A DNA stretch of 64,000 nt from contig NZ_JAQJZJ010000005.1 in NCBI RefSeq assembly GCF_027988105.1, positions 310,001 to 374,000 on the forward strand. Reading direction: 5' to 3'. Source of the stretch: Pseudomonas aestuarii. GTDB taxonomy: Bacteria > Pseudomonadota > Gammaproteobacteria > Pseudomonadales > Pseudomonadaceae. The notes under the pieces are model-generated. The model was given only the letters and a program-made list of their open reading frames with translations, had not been told where the DNA came from and made no database searches. Each line of letters starts with the position of its first letter. The first letter of the stretch is position 1. Shown one piece after another: positions 1 through 9,281 of this stretch. The position numbers and the translations under genes were made by a program.

Positions 1-296
1 TGGAGCGTCTGGAACAAGGGGCATGAGCCGGGCACTCTGGCGGCAAGCTGGAGGCCATCATGCTTGCTGGCCCGCAGGCACCTGTAGGCGCGACTGGGGT
101 GCGTTCCGTTCGTAGGGCGGCTTCGCAGCGCAGCGACAACCCGCCAGCTGTTGTGCCGCGCCGGTGAATCCTGCAGGAAACCTCATAACCCATAAATCCA
201 ATGACATGCGGGTTGGCCTTGAGGCCGGATTGCGGCGCCTGGATAAGCCCGGATGCCGGGGCTGCGCCAACTTGCAGGAAGCGGACCTTCTCGCGG
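1..296. other. Intergenic edge region downstream of plsB
   Basis: No convincing gene is seen between the window edge and the plsB stop codon. The stretch 115-150 contains a GC-rich inverted sequence (GTAGGGCGG ... AACCCGCC) resembling the short inverted repeats found elsewhere between genes in this window. No rho-independent terminator with a T-tract is evident for plsB. Whatever lies to the left cannot be judged from this sequence. Confidence 0.4.
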
Positions 297-2780
297 CTAA
301 ACCGGCTCCGGCACATCCTCGCTTCTGTCCATGGCCACCTGCCGGATCGACAGGCGGATCTCCGCCGGCAGCACGCGCTTGGCGGCGCCTTCGGCGAGCT
401 CGCCCAGCAGCGGGTGGTGGCTGAGTTTGCCGGCCGGATCCTGGCGCAGCACGCGCTGGTCGAGGAGGGTCTGGATGAAGTGGCGGAACAGGCTCTTGTC
501 GAAGAATTCCGGGGCATTGAGGCCATGCAGAATCGACAGGCGCTGGGCCATCACGGTACAGAGGTCTTCCAGTTCCTCGGCGCTGATCGCGTGCTGGCCG
601 GCGTTGAGCAGCAGGGCGGTGGCCATGTAGAAGCGCTGCAGGGTCTGGGCGATGGTGCGCGAGAGCAGGGTCAGCAGGACGAAATTGCGCGAGCTGGGAA
701 GCGGGCGCACGTAGACGTCGGCCTCGACAGTCAGCAGGCCCTGCTCGACGAAGGCGGCCAGCCATTGATCGACCACGGCGTCCAGTTCGTCCAGGTTCCA
801 GCGGATGAACAGTTCGGCTTGCAGGTAAGGGTAGAGCGCACGGGTGTAGCGCAGGATCTGTTCGCGGCTGATCCGCGCGCTGCTCTGGAAGAAGCTGGTC
901 AGTAGCGCGGGCAGGGCGAAGATGTGCAGCACATTGTTGCGGTAGTAGGTCATCAGCACCGCGTTGTGTTCATCCAGATAGAGGATCTTGCCCAGGGCGT
1001 CGCGCTGTTCGGCCAGCAGGCCCATGGCCTGCACATACTCGATCAGCCCCTGGCCATCGCCCTCCGGTAGGGTGCAGTGCGGCGCATAGGGCACGCGGCG
1101 CAGCAGTGCCAGGTACAGATCCAGCACTCGCGCCAGGGCGGGTTCGTCCAGGGCCAGCTTGCTGGTGGAGAGCAGTGCCAGGGCCACCAGGTTGACCGGA
1201 TTGATCGCCGCCGCTTCGTTGAGGTGTTGCGCCACGCGTTGGCCGAGGCGGTTGGTGGCGCTGTTCAGCCAATCCGGGCGGAACTGCGTGCCATAGTCCT
1301 GGCTGCGCCAGTCCGGTTGCTGCTGGTCGAGGAACTCGGCCAGCTTGATCGGCTCGCCGAAATTCACCCAGACCTGGCCGAAGCGCTGCTTGAGCGCGCC
1401 CACGACCTTGAAGATGTCGAAGATCGATTCCTTCTTCTTGCTCGCGCCACGCAGCTCGCCCAGGTAGGTGCGGCCTTCCAGCACCCGTTCGTAGCCGACA
1501 TACACCGGCACGAACACCACTGGCAGGCGGTGGCTGCGCAAAAAGCTGCGCACGGTAATCGCCAGCATGCCGGTCTTCGGCTGGAGCATGCGCCCGGTGC
1601 GCGAGCGGCCGCCCTCGACGAAGTACTCGACCGGGAAACCCTTGCTGAACAGGGTGTGCAGGTATTCGTTGAACACCGCGGTGTAGAGCGGGTTGCCCTT
1701 GAAGGTGCGGCGCATGAAGAAGGCGCCGCCGCGGCGCAGCAGGCCACCGATCAACGGCATGTTGAGGTTGATCCCGGCGGCGATATGCGGCGGGGTCAGG
1801 CCGTTGCGAAACAGCAGGTAGGACAGCAGCAGGTAGTCGATATGGCTGCGGTGACAGGGCACGTAGATCACCTCGTGACCCTGGGCCACCTCCTGCACGC
1901 CCTCGATGTGGTTGACCTTGATGCCGTCGTAGATCTTGTTCCAGAACCAGCTGAGCAGCAGTTCGAGGAAGCGGATCACCGTGTAGGTGTAGTCCGAGGC
2001 GATTTCGTTGGCGAAACGCAGCGCCCTGGCTTCGGCTTTGTGCAGGCTGATGTTGTCGCGCTCGGCTTCCTCGATGATCGCCTGGCGTACCTGCGGGCCA
2101 TGGGCCAGGCCCTTGACCAGGTTGCGCCGGTGCGACACGTCGGGGCCGATGACCGCGGCCTTCTGCTGGCGAAAGTGCACGCGCAGGATGCGCTGGACCA
2201 TGCGCAGGGTGCGTTCGCGGCCCTTGTCCTGCTCGACCAGTTCACGCAGCTGGATCGGCGTGGAGAACTGCACGCGGGTCTTGCGCCCCAGGATCAGGAT
2301 GCTGGCCAGCCGGCGCAGGCGTCCGGTGACCGCCCAGCTGTCGGCGAACAGCAGCTTCCAGGCGCTGGTCTCGCGGTCCGGCGACTGGCCCCAGAACACG
2401 CTGACCGGGATGATCTGTGCATCCTCCGCGGCGTGCTGGCTGAGGGCGCTGACCAGGCGTTGCAGGGTGGGGGAGATGCCGCGCTTGTCCTGGCGGCCGA
2501 GCCAGTCGGGCTCCGGGGTCAGGTAGAAGAACGCCGCCGGCTCCAGCAGATCGCCCACCGCCACCGGCAAGATAGGGCGCGGCAGGCCAGCCTTGCGGCA
2601 CTCCGTATCGACCACCGCCAGATCGCTCAAGGACGGCAGTTGCAGCACATAGAACACCGGCTTGCTACGGTCGAGCTTGAGGCTGAAGGCCGACTGGTTG
2701 ATGGTTTCCGAGCGCACCCAGAGGTACAGCAGGCGGCGCAGGGTACCGAACACGAGGCGGCGAAACGGGGAGCGGGTCAT
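297..2780 (-). CDS. plsB: Glycerol-3-phosphate 1-O-acyltransferase PlsB
   Basis: PlsB acylates the sn-1 position of glycerol-3-phosphate at the inner membrane, the first step of phospholipid synthesis. The 827-aa product has the family length. The acyltransferase HX4D motif is at H310-D315 (HRSHID), followed by the glycerol-phosphate binding motif [10 protein letters not shown] about 80 residues later. An upstream in-frame ATG at 2810 exists, but the family N-terminus begins MTRSPFRR, so 2780 is chosen. The gene stands alone and is divergent from the ABC transporter module across a 453-bp gap. The family is certain; only the start is inferred. Confidence 0.96.
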   Translation of the reverse strand: MTRSPFRRLVFGTLRRLLYLWVRSETINQSAFSLKLDRSKPVFYVLQLPSLSDLAVVDTECRKAGLPRPILPVAVGDLLEPAAFFYLTPEPDWLGRQDKRGISPTLQRLVSALSQHAAEDAQIIPVSVFWGQSPDRETSAWKLLFADSWAVTGRLRRLASILILGRKTRVQFSTPIQLRELVEQDKGRERTLRMVQRILRVHFRQQKAAVIGPDVSHRRNLVKGLAHGPQVRQAIIEEAERDNISLHKAEARALRFANEIASDYTYTVIRFLELLLSWFWNKIYDGIKVNHIEGVQEVAQGHEVIYVPCHRSHIDYLLLSYLLFRNGLTPPHIAAGINLNMPLIGGLLRRGGAFFMRRTFKGNPLYTAVFNEYLHTLFSKGFPVEYFVEGGRSRTGRMLQPKTGMLAITVRSFLRSHRLPVVFVPVYVGYERVLEGRTYLGELRGASKKKESIFDIFKVVGALKQRFGQVWVNFGEPIKLAEFLDQQQPDWRSQDYGTQFRPDWLNSATNRLGQRVAQHLNEAAAINPVNLVALALLSTSKLALDEPALARVLDLYLALLRRVPYAPHCTLPEGDGQGLIEYVQAMGLLAEQRDALGKILYLDEHNAVLMTYYRNNVLHIFALPALLTSFFQSSARISREQILRYTRALYPYLQAELFIRWNLDELDAVVDQWLAAFVEQGLLTVEADVYVRPLPSSRNFVLLTLLSRTIAQTLQRFYMATALLLNAGQHAISAEELEDLCTVMAQRLSILHGLNAPEFFDKSLFRHFIQTLLDQRVLRQDPAGKLSHHPLLGELAEGAAKRVLPAEIRLSIRQVAMDRSEDVPEPV

Positions 2781-3028
2781 ACGGAGTCTGCTGGCTGTGC
2801 AAACGAGCATTTGCTCGGGGCGGCTAGTGTGCCGGATCGTTGGCGTGCCGGCAAAAGCTTGTCATGGGCCGATTGATTGAAACGCCAGCGCAGGTTGTGC
2901 CGGTTCGCGCGGGGGCTGAGGCAGTGCGAAGGATGATGCGGGCGGCGATCCGTCGGGCCGCGTAGGGTGAGCGCAGCAATACCCATCAGCGGTTCATGTC
3001 TGCAGCTGCCGGCATGGCGAATATCGAT

Positions 3029-3089
3029 GATGGGTTAGCGCGCCTCTGTGCTGCTGGCAGCAGGTCCATTCGCGGCCGCCTAACCCATC
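3029..3089. repeat. Intergenic inverted repeat (GATGGGTTAG family)
   Basis: GATGGGTTAG at 3029-3038 is the exact reverse complement of CTAACCCATC at 3080-3089. Similar arms occur at 43308-43332 and 49919-49986, always between genes. This suggests a dispersed short repeat rather than an operator specific to one gene. Whether it is mobilised or acts in transcription cannot be told from the sequence. Confidence 0.5.
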
Positions 3090-3128
3090 CTCCGGGTTAC
3101 GCGAGGGCCATGACTCCGGGTTCTTGGC

Positions 3129-3158
3129 TTGCACTGTTGGCGCCGGACTCCTTATAGT
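3129..3158 (+). promoter_or_regulatory. Putative sigma-70 promoter of the ABC module
   Basis: A -35-like TTGCAC (3129-3134) is followed after 18 bp by a -10-like TATAGT (3153-3158), about 75 bp before the ATPase start codon. Spacing and sequence are acceptable for sigma-70. It is the only good candidate in the gap reading towards the transporter genes. Confidence 0.45.
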
Positions 3159-3233
3159 CCCGCCGGCATTTAAAGGCCGTTTCGCGGCTCTAGGGGCCGC
3201 GAGCAGGATCTGTTAGCGCACTGGTGAGGGTCC

Positions 3234-4157
3234 ATGATCGAGATAAGCAAGCTGACCAAGCGTTTCGCACAGCACACGGTGGTGGACGACCTGTCCTTCA
3301 GCGTCGACCGGGGGGAAGTGTTGGGCTTTCTCGGCCCGAACGGCGCCGGCAAGTCCACCACCATGAAGATGCTCACCGGTTTTCTCGCGCCAACTACCGG
3401 CACGGCGCGCATTCTCGGCTTCGATATCCAGCAGGACACCCTCAAGGCCCAGCGCCAGATCGGCTACTTGCCGGAAGGCGCGCCCTGTTACGGCGACATG
3501 ACGGTGCGTGGTTTCCTCGACTTCATCGCCGAGGTGCGCGGCTTCAAGGGGGCTGAAAAACGTCAGCGGGTGGCCAAGGCGGTGGCCCAGGTCGAGCTGG
3601 AGCATGTCCTCGAACAGTCCATCGAGACCCTGTCCAAGGGCTTCAAGCGCCGGGTCGGGCTGGCCCAGGCGATTGTCCATGATCCCAAGGTGCTGATCCT
3701 CGACGAGCCCACCGATGGCCTCGATCCGAACCAGAAGCACCAGGTGCGCCAGCTGATCCGGAGCCTGGCCCACGACAAGATCGTGATCATCTCCACCCAT
3801 ATTCTCGAAGAGGTTTCAGCCGTGTGCACCCGTGCGGTGGTGATCGCCCACGGCAAGCTGCTCGCCGATGGCACCCCGCTGGAGCTGGAAAGCCGCTCGC
3901 GCTATCACCAGGCGGTCACCCTGGTGGCCGAAGAGCCGCTGGATGTGGCAGCGCTGGCGGCCCTGCCGGGCGTGCTGGCGGTGGAAGCGAACGAGCGTGA
4001 GCACAGCCTCAGCGTACTGGCCAAGCCGGGCGAAGTGATCTTCGCCCAGGTCAATGCGCTAATCGTCCAGCGCGGCTGGCGAATCAAGGAATTGAATGTC
4101 GAGCGCGGTCGGCTGGACGAAGTGTTCCGCCGCCTGACTCGTGGAGAGGTGGTATGA
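3234..4157 (+). CDS. ABC transporter ATP-binding protein (GldA-like)
   Basis: This is the nucleotide-binding subunit of an ABC-2 type exporter; the substrate is unknown. Walker A GPNGAGKST is at residues 34-42, the signature LSKGF at 133-137, and Walker B ending in D157-E158 (LILDEPTDGLD). A switch histidine follows in ISTHILEEV. The roughly 100-residue C-terminal extension is usual for NosF/GldA-type ATPases of 300-310 aa. The stop overlaps the permease start by 4 bp (ATGA), so the two are translationally coupled. In Bacteroidetes the GldA-GldF-GldG set supports gliding; in pseudomonads, which do not glide by that route, the role is unassigned. Confidence 0.9.
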   Translation: MIEISKLTKRFAQHTVVDDLSFSVDRGEVLGFLGPNGAGKSTTMKMLTGFLAPTTGTARILGFDIQQDTLKAQRQIGYLPEGAPCYGDMTVRGFLDFIAEVRGFKGAEKRQRVAKAVAQVELEHVLEQSIETLSKGFKRRVGLAQAIVHDPKVLILDEPTDGLDPNQKHQVRQLIRSLAHDKIVIISTHILEEVSAVCTRAVVIAHGKLLADGTPLELESRSRYHQAVTLVAEEPLDVAALAALPGVLAVEANEREHSLSVLAKPGEVIFAQVNALIVQRGWRIKELNVERGRLDEVFRRLTRGEVV

Positions 4158-4888
4158 GGCAGTTACCGGTGCTGTTCAAACGCGAGCTGGCGAGCTACTT
4201 CACCACGCCGCTGGCCTATGTGTTTATCGTGATCTTCCTGGTTCTGTCCGGGGTGTTCACCTTCTACCTGGGCGGTTTCTTCGAGAGTGGCCAGGCCAAT
4301 CTGGCGCCCTTCTTCGGCTTCCATCCCTGGCTGTACCTGTTCCTGGTGCCGGCCATCGCCATGCGCCTGTGGGCCGAGGAGCGCAAGTCCGGCACCATCG
4401 AGTTGCTGATGACCCTGCCGATCACCCGCTTCGAGGCGGTCACCGGCAAGTTCCTCGCCGCCTGGGCGTTTGCCGGCCTGGCGCTGCTGCTGACTTTCCC
4501 GATGATCATCACCGTCAACTACCTGGGCGATCCGGACAACGGCGCCATCGCCACCGGCTACCTCGGCAGTTGGCTGCTGGCCGGCGCCTACCTGGCCATC
4601 GGCTCGTGCATGTCGGCGTTGGCGAAGAACCAGGTGATCGCCTTTATCCTGGCGGTCAGCGTGTGCTTCCTGTTCATCGTCAGCGGCTTTCCCATGGTGC
4701 TCGACGGCTTCAGTGGCTGGGCACCGCAATGGCTGATCGACGCGGTGGCGTCGCTGAGCTTCCTGACCCGTTTCGAGGCCATCAGCAAGGGCGTGATCGA
4801 CCTGCGTGACTTGCTGTATTTCCTCACCCTGATCGCGGCCTGGTTGGCCGCGACGGCGGTGGTCATCGACCTGAAGAAAGCCGATTGA
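4154..4888 (+). CDS. ABC-2 type permease (GldF-like)
   Basis: This 244-aa integral membrane protein has about six hydrophobic segments and a proline-rich N-terminal lead-in typical of ABC-2 permeases (LFKRELASYFTTPLAYVF). The LWAEERKSGTIELLMTLPI stretch after the second segment is the conserved cytoplasmic loop that contacts the ATPase in the ABC-2/NosY/GldF family. The gene overlaps the ATPase gene by 4 bp and is followed 8 bp later by the GldG-like gene, so one operon is likely. The substrate cannot be inferred. Confidence 0.88.
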   Translation: MRQLPVLFKRELASYFTTPLAYVFIVIFLVLSGVFTFYLGGFFESGQANLAPFFGFHPWLYLFLVPAIAMRLWAEERKSGTIELLMTLPITRFEAVTGKFLAAWAFAGLALLLTFPMIITVNYLGDPDNGAIATGYLGSWLLAGAYLAIGSCMSALAKNQVIAFILAVSVCFLFIVSGFPMVLDGFSGWAPQWLIDAVASLSFLTRFEAISKGVIDLRDLLYFLTLIAAWLAATAVVIDLKKAD

Positions 4889-4896
4889 GGGCGCCC

Positions 4897-6732
4897 ATGA
4901 AAAAGCTGATGTATTCCGGCGTCGGGCTCGTGCTTATCGCCCTGGCGTTTCTCGCCTTCAACCTGTTCGCAAGTATCAGCCTGACCGGCGCACGCCTGGA
5001 TCTGACCGAGCAGAAACTGTACACCATCTCCTCCGGCACCAAGCAGATCCTTGCCGAGCTGGATGAACCGGTGGAGCTGGACTTCTTCTACTCCGATGCC
5101 GCCACCAAGGACCTGCCGGCACTGCGCACCTACGCCAAGCGGGTCGAGGAAATGCTCGAGGCCTACCAGCGTGAAGCCGGTGGCAAGCTCAAGCTGAACA
5201 TCATCGACCCCGAGCCCTTCTCCGCGCAGGAGGACAAGGCAGCCGAGTTCGGCCTGCAGGCCATTCCCCTGCAGCCGGGCGGCGATTCGATCTACTTCGG
5301 CCTGGCCGGCAAGAACGCCGCGGGCGATGTGCAGGTGATCCCGTTCTTCGCCCTGGATCAGGAGGAGTTTCTCGAATACGAGATCAGCCGCCTGTTGCAG
5401 AGCCTGGCCAAGCCGGAGCGGCCGGTGGTCGGTGTGCTGTCCGGTCTGCAGATCAATGGCGGCTTCGACATGGCGTCACGCCAGCCGACGCCACCGTGGA
5501 TGGTCATGGAGGAAATCCGCCAGCTGTTCCAGATCGAGAGCCTCAAGGCCGACGTCGACCTGATCCCCGAGAATGTCTCGGTGCTGCTGCTGGTGCACCC
5601 CAAGCAGTTGCCGCAGCAGACCCTCTATGCCATCGACCAGTTCGTCCTGCGTGGCGGCAAGCTGCTGGCCTTTGTCGATCCGTTCAGCGAGGCCGATAGC
5701 CAGGCCGAGATGCCCGGTGCGATGGCCCTCGACAAGTCCTCCGATCTCGAGCCGCTGTTCAAGGCCTGGGGCCTGCGCATGCTGCCGGATCAGGTGCTCG
5801 GCGATGGCTCCTACGCCATGTCGGTGAGCATGGGCCAGGATCGTCGGCCAGTGCGGCATGCCGCCTGGCTGAGCCTGCCGAAGAGCGCCCTGGATCAGGA
5901 GGACATCAGCACCGCTGGGCTGGAGAACCTGACCGTGGCCGCCGCCGGCATGCTCGAGCCTCTGGAGGGCGCCAAGACCCGTTTCATCCCGCTGATCCAG
6001 AGCTCGCAGTACGCCATGCCGTTCGACGTGAAGCGCTTCGCCATGTTGCAGAATCCGGAAGAACTGATCCGCGAACTGCAGCCAACCGGCGAGCGCTTCA
6101 CCCTCGCCGCGCGGATCGACGGCCCGGCGCAGTCGGCCTACCCGGAGGGCATCGAAGGGCGCAAGGACGGGCTCAAGCAGGCGGACAACATCAATCTCAT
6201 CGTGGTCGCCGATACCGATATGCTCAGCGACCGCATGTGGGTCCAGGTGCAGGACTTCTTCGGCCAGCGTATTCCGCAGCCGTGGGCGGACAACGCCAGC
6301 TTCACGATCAATGCGCTGGATAACCTGGCCGGTTCCGAGGCGCTGATCAGCGTGCGTTCGCGCGGCCGTTTCACCCGCCCGTTCGAGGTGGTTGAGGCAT
6401 TGCAGCGCGAGGCCGAGACCCGTTACCGCGAGAAGGAGCAGGCCCTGCAGGCGCGCCTGGCGGACACCGAGCAGAAGCTCGCGGCTCTGCAGCAGAACGA
6501 CGACCCGAGCAAGGCGCTGGAGCTGACCCCGGAGCAGCAGGCCACGGTGCGCCAGTTTCTTCAGGAGAAGCTGAAGATCCGCAAGGAACTGCGCGAGGTG
6601 CGCTACCAGCTGAACGCCGATATCGAGGCGCTGGGGCGCACGTTGAAGTTCGTCAATATCGCCCTGATGCCGCTGTTGCTGACCCTCGGCGTGCTGGCAT
6701 TGTGGCTATGGCGGCGGCGCAAGCACGGTTGA
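4897..6732 (+). CDS. GldG-like ABC auxiliary membrane protein
   Basis: The 611-aa product has an N-terminal membrane anchor (residues about 5-26), a large presumably periplasmic region of the GldG/intraflagellar-transport-like (ABC_transp_aux) family (TISSGTKQILAELDEPVELDFFYSD near its start), a charged coiled-coil-like stretch at about 500-565 rich in Glu, Gln and Arg, and a C-terminal membrane helix ending WLWRRRKHG. A TTG at 4885 is in frame, but the ATG at 4897 has a GAGG ribosome binding site 6 bp upstream and gives a sensible MKKL start. A strong terminator follows. The architecture suggests a partner of the ABC permease; the function is unknown. Confidence 0.85.
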   Translation: MKKLMYSGVGLVLIALAFLAFNLFASISLTGARLDLTEQKLYTISSGTKQILAELDEPVELDFFYSDAATKDLPALRTYAKRVEEMLEAYQREAGGKLKLNIIDPEPFSAQEDKAAEFGLQAIPLQPGGDSIYFGLAGKNAAGDVQVIPFFALDQEEFLEYEISRLLQSLAKPERPVVGVLSGLQINGGFDMASRQPTPPWMVMEEIRQLFQIESLKADVDLIPENVSVLLLVHPKQLPQQTLYAIDQFVLRGGKLLAFVDPFSEADSQAEMPGAMALDKSSDLEPLFKAWGLRMLPDQVLGDGSYAMSVSMGQDRRPVRHAAWLSLPKSALDQEDISTAGLENLTVAAAGMLEPLEGAKTRFIPLIQSSQYAMPFDVKRFAMLQNPEELIRELQPTGERFTLAARIDGPAQSAYPEGIEGRKDGLKQADNINLIVVADTDMLSDRMWVQVQDFFGQRIPQPWADNASFTINALDNLAGSEALISVRSRGRFTRPFEVVEALQREAETRYREKEQALQARLADTEQKLAALQQNDDPSKALELTPEQQATVRQFLQEKLKIRKELREVRYQLNADIEALGRTLKFVNIALMPLLLTLGVLALWLWRRRKHG

Positions 6733-7045
6733 TGGGCTGAGCACCTTGCTGGAAGGGCGCAAGACGTCTCTGCGCCCCGAGTTGTGACAGCAACGAAAAC
6801 GCAAAGGCCCGTCATTGACGGGCCTTTTCGTGTGTCCTGGCGCGCAGGCCATGGGGCGTCAGCCCCAGCAAGGTGGCACGGGGCGCGCCGCTGTTTGCCC
6901 GGTTCCCGTCGGGCCGCTCGTAGGGGATGGTCGCGCCTCGGCGCATGGCGCCTGCCACACTCTCATTTCAGTCAGATGACCGCCGCGTAATTTCATTATC
7001 ATGCGCATCTATACTTAATCACGCACTCCCACTCGAGGAGTCCCT
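6733..7045. other. Intergenic region with terminator and possible -10
   Basis: No gene is seen. A strong intrinsic terminator sits at 6803-6828. A GC-rich stretch with small hairpins (for example TGGGGC gtca GCCCCA at 6852-6867) follows. A TATACT at 7010-7015 could be the -10 of the next gene, but no good -35 lies at the right distance, so the promoter is uncertain. Confidence 0.4.
6803..6828 (+). terminator. Intrinsic terminator after the ABC/GldG module
   Basis: AAAGGCCCGTC (6803-6813) pairs perfectly with GACGGGCCTTT (6817-6827) around a 3-nt loop, and the A-tract/T-tract symmetry ends in TTTTCG. It is about 70 bp after the GldG-like stop codon and ends the transporter operon. Confidence 0.85.
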
Positions 7046-9241
7046 GTGCGCACTTTCAGTCCGCGGCTGTCTCGCGTCAGCGTCACCTTTGCGCTCAGCC
7101 TGTTGTTGCTGGCTATTCCCCTGGCCAGCCGTTACCTGTTGGGCTGGTCAGATCTGCGCGGCTACCTCTCGGACCTCGCCATCGGCGGCCTCCTGCTGCT
7201 GCTGTTGCGGCCTTGCCCACGCTGGATCGGTCTGCCGCTGCTGATCTTCTGGTGCGCCCTGAGCCTGGGCTCGGCCGAGTTGATCAGTGCGGTGGGGCGC
7301 ATGCCCGATCCCGCCGACCTGCATTATCTGGGCGATCGGCAATTTCTCAGTCAGTCCACCGCAGGTGGCGGTATCGGTCACCCGCTACTGGCCGTGGCCA
7401 TGGCCGTGGGGCTGCTGGTCTACCTGCTGTCGGCGCGGCGTCCGGGACGCAAGTCGACGCGGGCCTGGCGCTATGCCCATGCGCTGCCGCTGTTGCTGCT
7501 CGTGGGTCACGGCGGGCTGAACTTTCTAATGCCCAGCGAGGCCGACGAGTGGCGTCAATACAACCTGCCGCACAAGCTGCTGGCCACTGCGCTCAGCGCT
7601 GGAGATCTGCGTCTGCAGCGCTGGCAGGACGACAGCTCGGTCGAGGCCCCGGTCGATATCGCCGGGCTCAGCCGCCTCGACCTTGCCGGTAGGCCGCTGC
7701 TGGCGGCCGGGGGCAAGGCGCGCAATGTCCTGATCGTCACCCTGGAAGGTATTCCCGGTGCCTACATCGAGCGCAATCGCCAAGCCCTGCACAGTCGCTA
7801 TCAGGAAAACCTGATGCCCAAGCTCAGCCGCTGGGCCGAGCGCGCCATGACCACCCCGGACTATGTGCTGCACAGTCACCAGACCATTCGCGGCCTGTAC
7901 GCCATGCTCTGCGGCGATTACAGCAAGCTCGACACCGGCACGCCCAAGGGTGTGGAGATGCTCAACAACCATAAGCGCAACCAGCAATGCCTGCCGGCGC
8001 AACTGCATGCCCAAGGCTTCAGCACGCACTTTCTCCAGGGCGCCGGCCTGCAATTCATGGCCAAGGACAAGATCATGCCGCACATCGGCTTCGGCGAGAC
8101 CCACGGCCGTGAATGGTTCCATAACCCGCCGGCGCTGGAGTTCGCCTGGGGCATGGACGATCGGGCCTACTTCGACGGCGTGCTGAGCTATGTGGCGCAA
8201 CTGCGCCGCGGCCAGCAACCCTGGATGCTCACCCTGATGACCGTCGGCACGCATCAGCCCTATGCCGCCCCGGCGGCCTATCTGGCCCGCTATGCGGGGC
8301 CCAAGCAGGCCGCCGTCGGCTACCTGGACGACGCCATCGACCGCTTCCTCAGTGCCCTGGATCGTCAGGGCGTGTTCAAGGACACCCTGGTGATTGTCAC
8401 CTCCGACGAGTCCCATGGCCTGGAAGACGTGCGCCTGGCCTCAGCCTGGGGCCTGAACCTGGTGTTTGCGCCGGAGCAGGCGCAGCTGCCGACCCTGAAA
8501 AGCGGCGTCTATGGCCATGTCGACCTGACCGCGTCGGTCCTCGACTACTTTGCCCTGCCGGTGCCGGCGAATATTTCCGGTCGCTCGCTGTTTCGTGACT
8601 ACCCCGGCGGCCGCGAAATCATGTCGTACACCAACGGCATGCTGCGCCAGCATGACGGCAAGGGGCAGTTCATCGAGTGCAATTTCCAGCAGGTCTGCCG
8701 ACGCTATGCCAGCGAGGGCTTCATCGCCGACAGCGCACGCTATCTCGGCCGCTTCAGCGGTCCGTCAGCCGAGTTGATCGCCGCGCGCGCGACCCTGCTG
8801 GATCACTCGCTGTTGAGCAGTCAGCTCGGTCAGCGCTACCGCTTCGCCAACCGCGATCGGGTCCAGCTAAAGGAGCGGGTCATGGACGACTGGACCGGTA
8901 ATCTGGTCGGTGCCCAGTATCTGGACATGCCGCAGGATTCGCGGACCAGCGTGCACCTCAAGGTGCGTGCGCTGAATCTGGGCAAGCAAGGGGTGCAGTT
9001 GCAGCTCAAGACCAAGGAGTACGATCAGGACGACGGGTTGGCCATGCCGTCATTGCCGTTGCTGACGCGCAACGCACCGATTGACCTGAAGTTCAGCTTC
9101 GACAACCTGCAGGCGCGCAAGGCGTTTTCCTTCCACCTGCTGGGCCAGGGCCGCGGCCTCATCGAAATTACCGACTTCAGTGTGACGACTCGGCCACTGG
9201 TGCCGACGCGTAAGCTGGTCGCCAGCCGCGCCATACACTAG
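7046..9241 (+). CDS. LTA synthase-like membrane phosphotransferase (sulfatase fold)
   Basis: This 731-aa protein has about five N-terminal membrane segments (within residues 10-165) and a periplasmic alkaline-phosphatase/sulfatase-fold domain. Likely catalytic features are the metal ligand E234 (NVLIVTLEG), the nucleophile T280 in HSHQTIRG, and D454/H457 (TSDESHG). A Thr in a T-x-R-G context is typical of LtaS/OpgB-type phosphoglycerol or phosphoethanolamine transferases. The sulfatase Cys/Ser-x-Pro-x-Arg motif is absent, so a true sulfatase is unlikely. The GTG start is chosen for its GAGGAG ribosome binding site 5 bp upstream. A C-terminal region of about 200 residues after the catalytic domain is unassigned. 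The substrate is unknown; cell envelope glycans or glucans are possible. Confidence 0.82.
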   Translation: MRTFSPRLSRVSVTFALSLLLLAIPLASRYLLGWSDLRGYLSDLAIGGLLLLLLRPCPRWIGLPLLIFWCALSLGSAELISAVGRMPDPADLHYLGDRQFLSQSTAGGGIGHPLLAVAMAVGLLVYLLSARRPGRKSTRAWRYAHALPLLLLVGHGGLNFLMPSEADEWRQYNLPHKLLATALSAGDLRLQRWQDDSSVEAPVDIAGLSRLDLAGRPLLAAGGKARNVLIVTLEGIPGAYIERNRQALHSRYQENLMPKLSRWAERAMTTPDYVLHSHQTIRGLYAMLCGDYSKLDTGTPKGVEMLNNHKRNQQCLPAQLHAQGFSTHFLQGAGLQFMAKDKIMPHIGFGETHGREWFHNPPALEFAWGMDDRAYFDGVLSYVAQLRRGQQPWMLTLMTVGTHQPYAAPAAYLARYAGPKQAAVGYLDDAIDRFLSALDRQGVFKDTLVIVTSDESHGLEDVRLASAWGLNLVFAPEQAQLPTLKSGVYGHVDLTASVLDYFALPVPANISGRSLFRDYPGGREIMSYTNGMLRQHDGKGQFIECNFQQVCRRYASEGFIADSARYLGRFSGPSAELIAARATLLDHSLLSSQLGQRYRFANRDRVQLKERVMDDWTGNLVGAQYLDMPQDSRTSVHLKVRALNLGKQGVQLQLKTKEYDQDDGLAMPSLPLLTRNAPIDLKFSFDNLQARKAFSFHLLGQGRGLIEITDFSVTTRPLVPTRKLVASRAIH

Positions 9242-9281
9242 CCGCCGACGCGTCGGCGGCGGACTGGGCCAGTGGCTCGCC

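Larger units (their letters stand above)
2781..3233. other. Divergent intergenic region plsB / ABC module
   Basis: This 453-bp stretch has no credible gene. It holds two copies of a short intergenic repeat: one near 2963-2996 (GTAGGGTGAGCGCAGC ... ATACCCATC), and one at 3029-3089, where GATGGGTTAG pairs with CTAACCCATC across about 41 bases, followed by a further GGGTTACGCG. A sigma-70-like promoter for the ABC module lies near the right end. I saw no tRNA-like fold. Confidence 0.45.

Noticed and set aside
1077..2876. Open frame of 599 codons antisense to plsB
   Set aside because: It is a mirror frame of plsB with no ribosome binding site or domain.
7046..9241. True sulfatase activity for the sulfatase-fold protein
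   Set aside because: The Cys/Ser-x-Pro-x-Arg motif needed for formylglycine formation is absent, while the Thr-based LTA synthase-type site is present.
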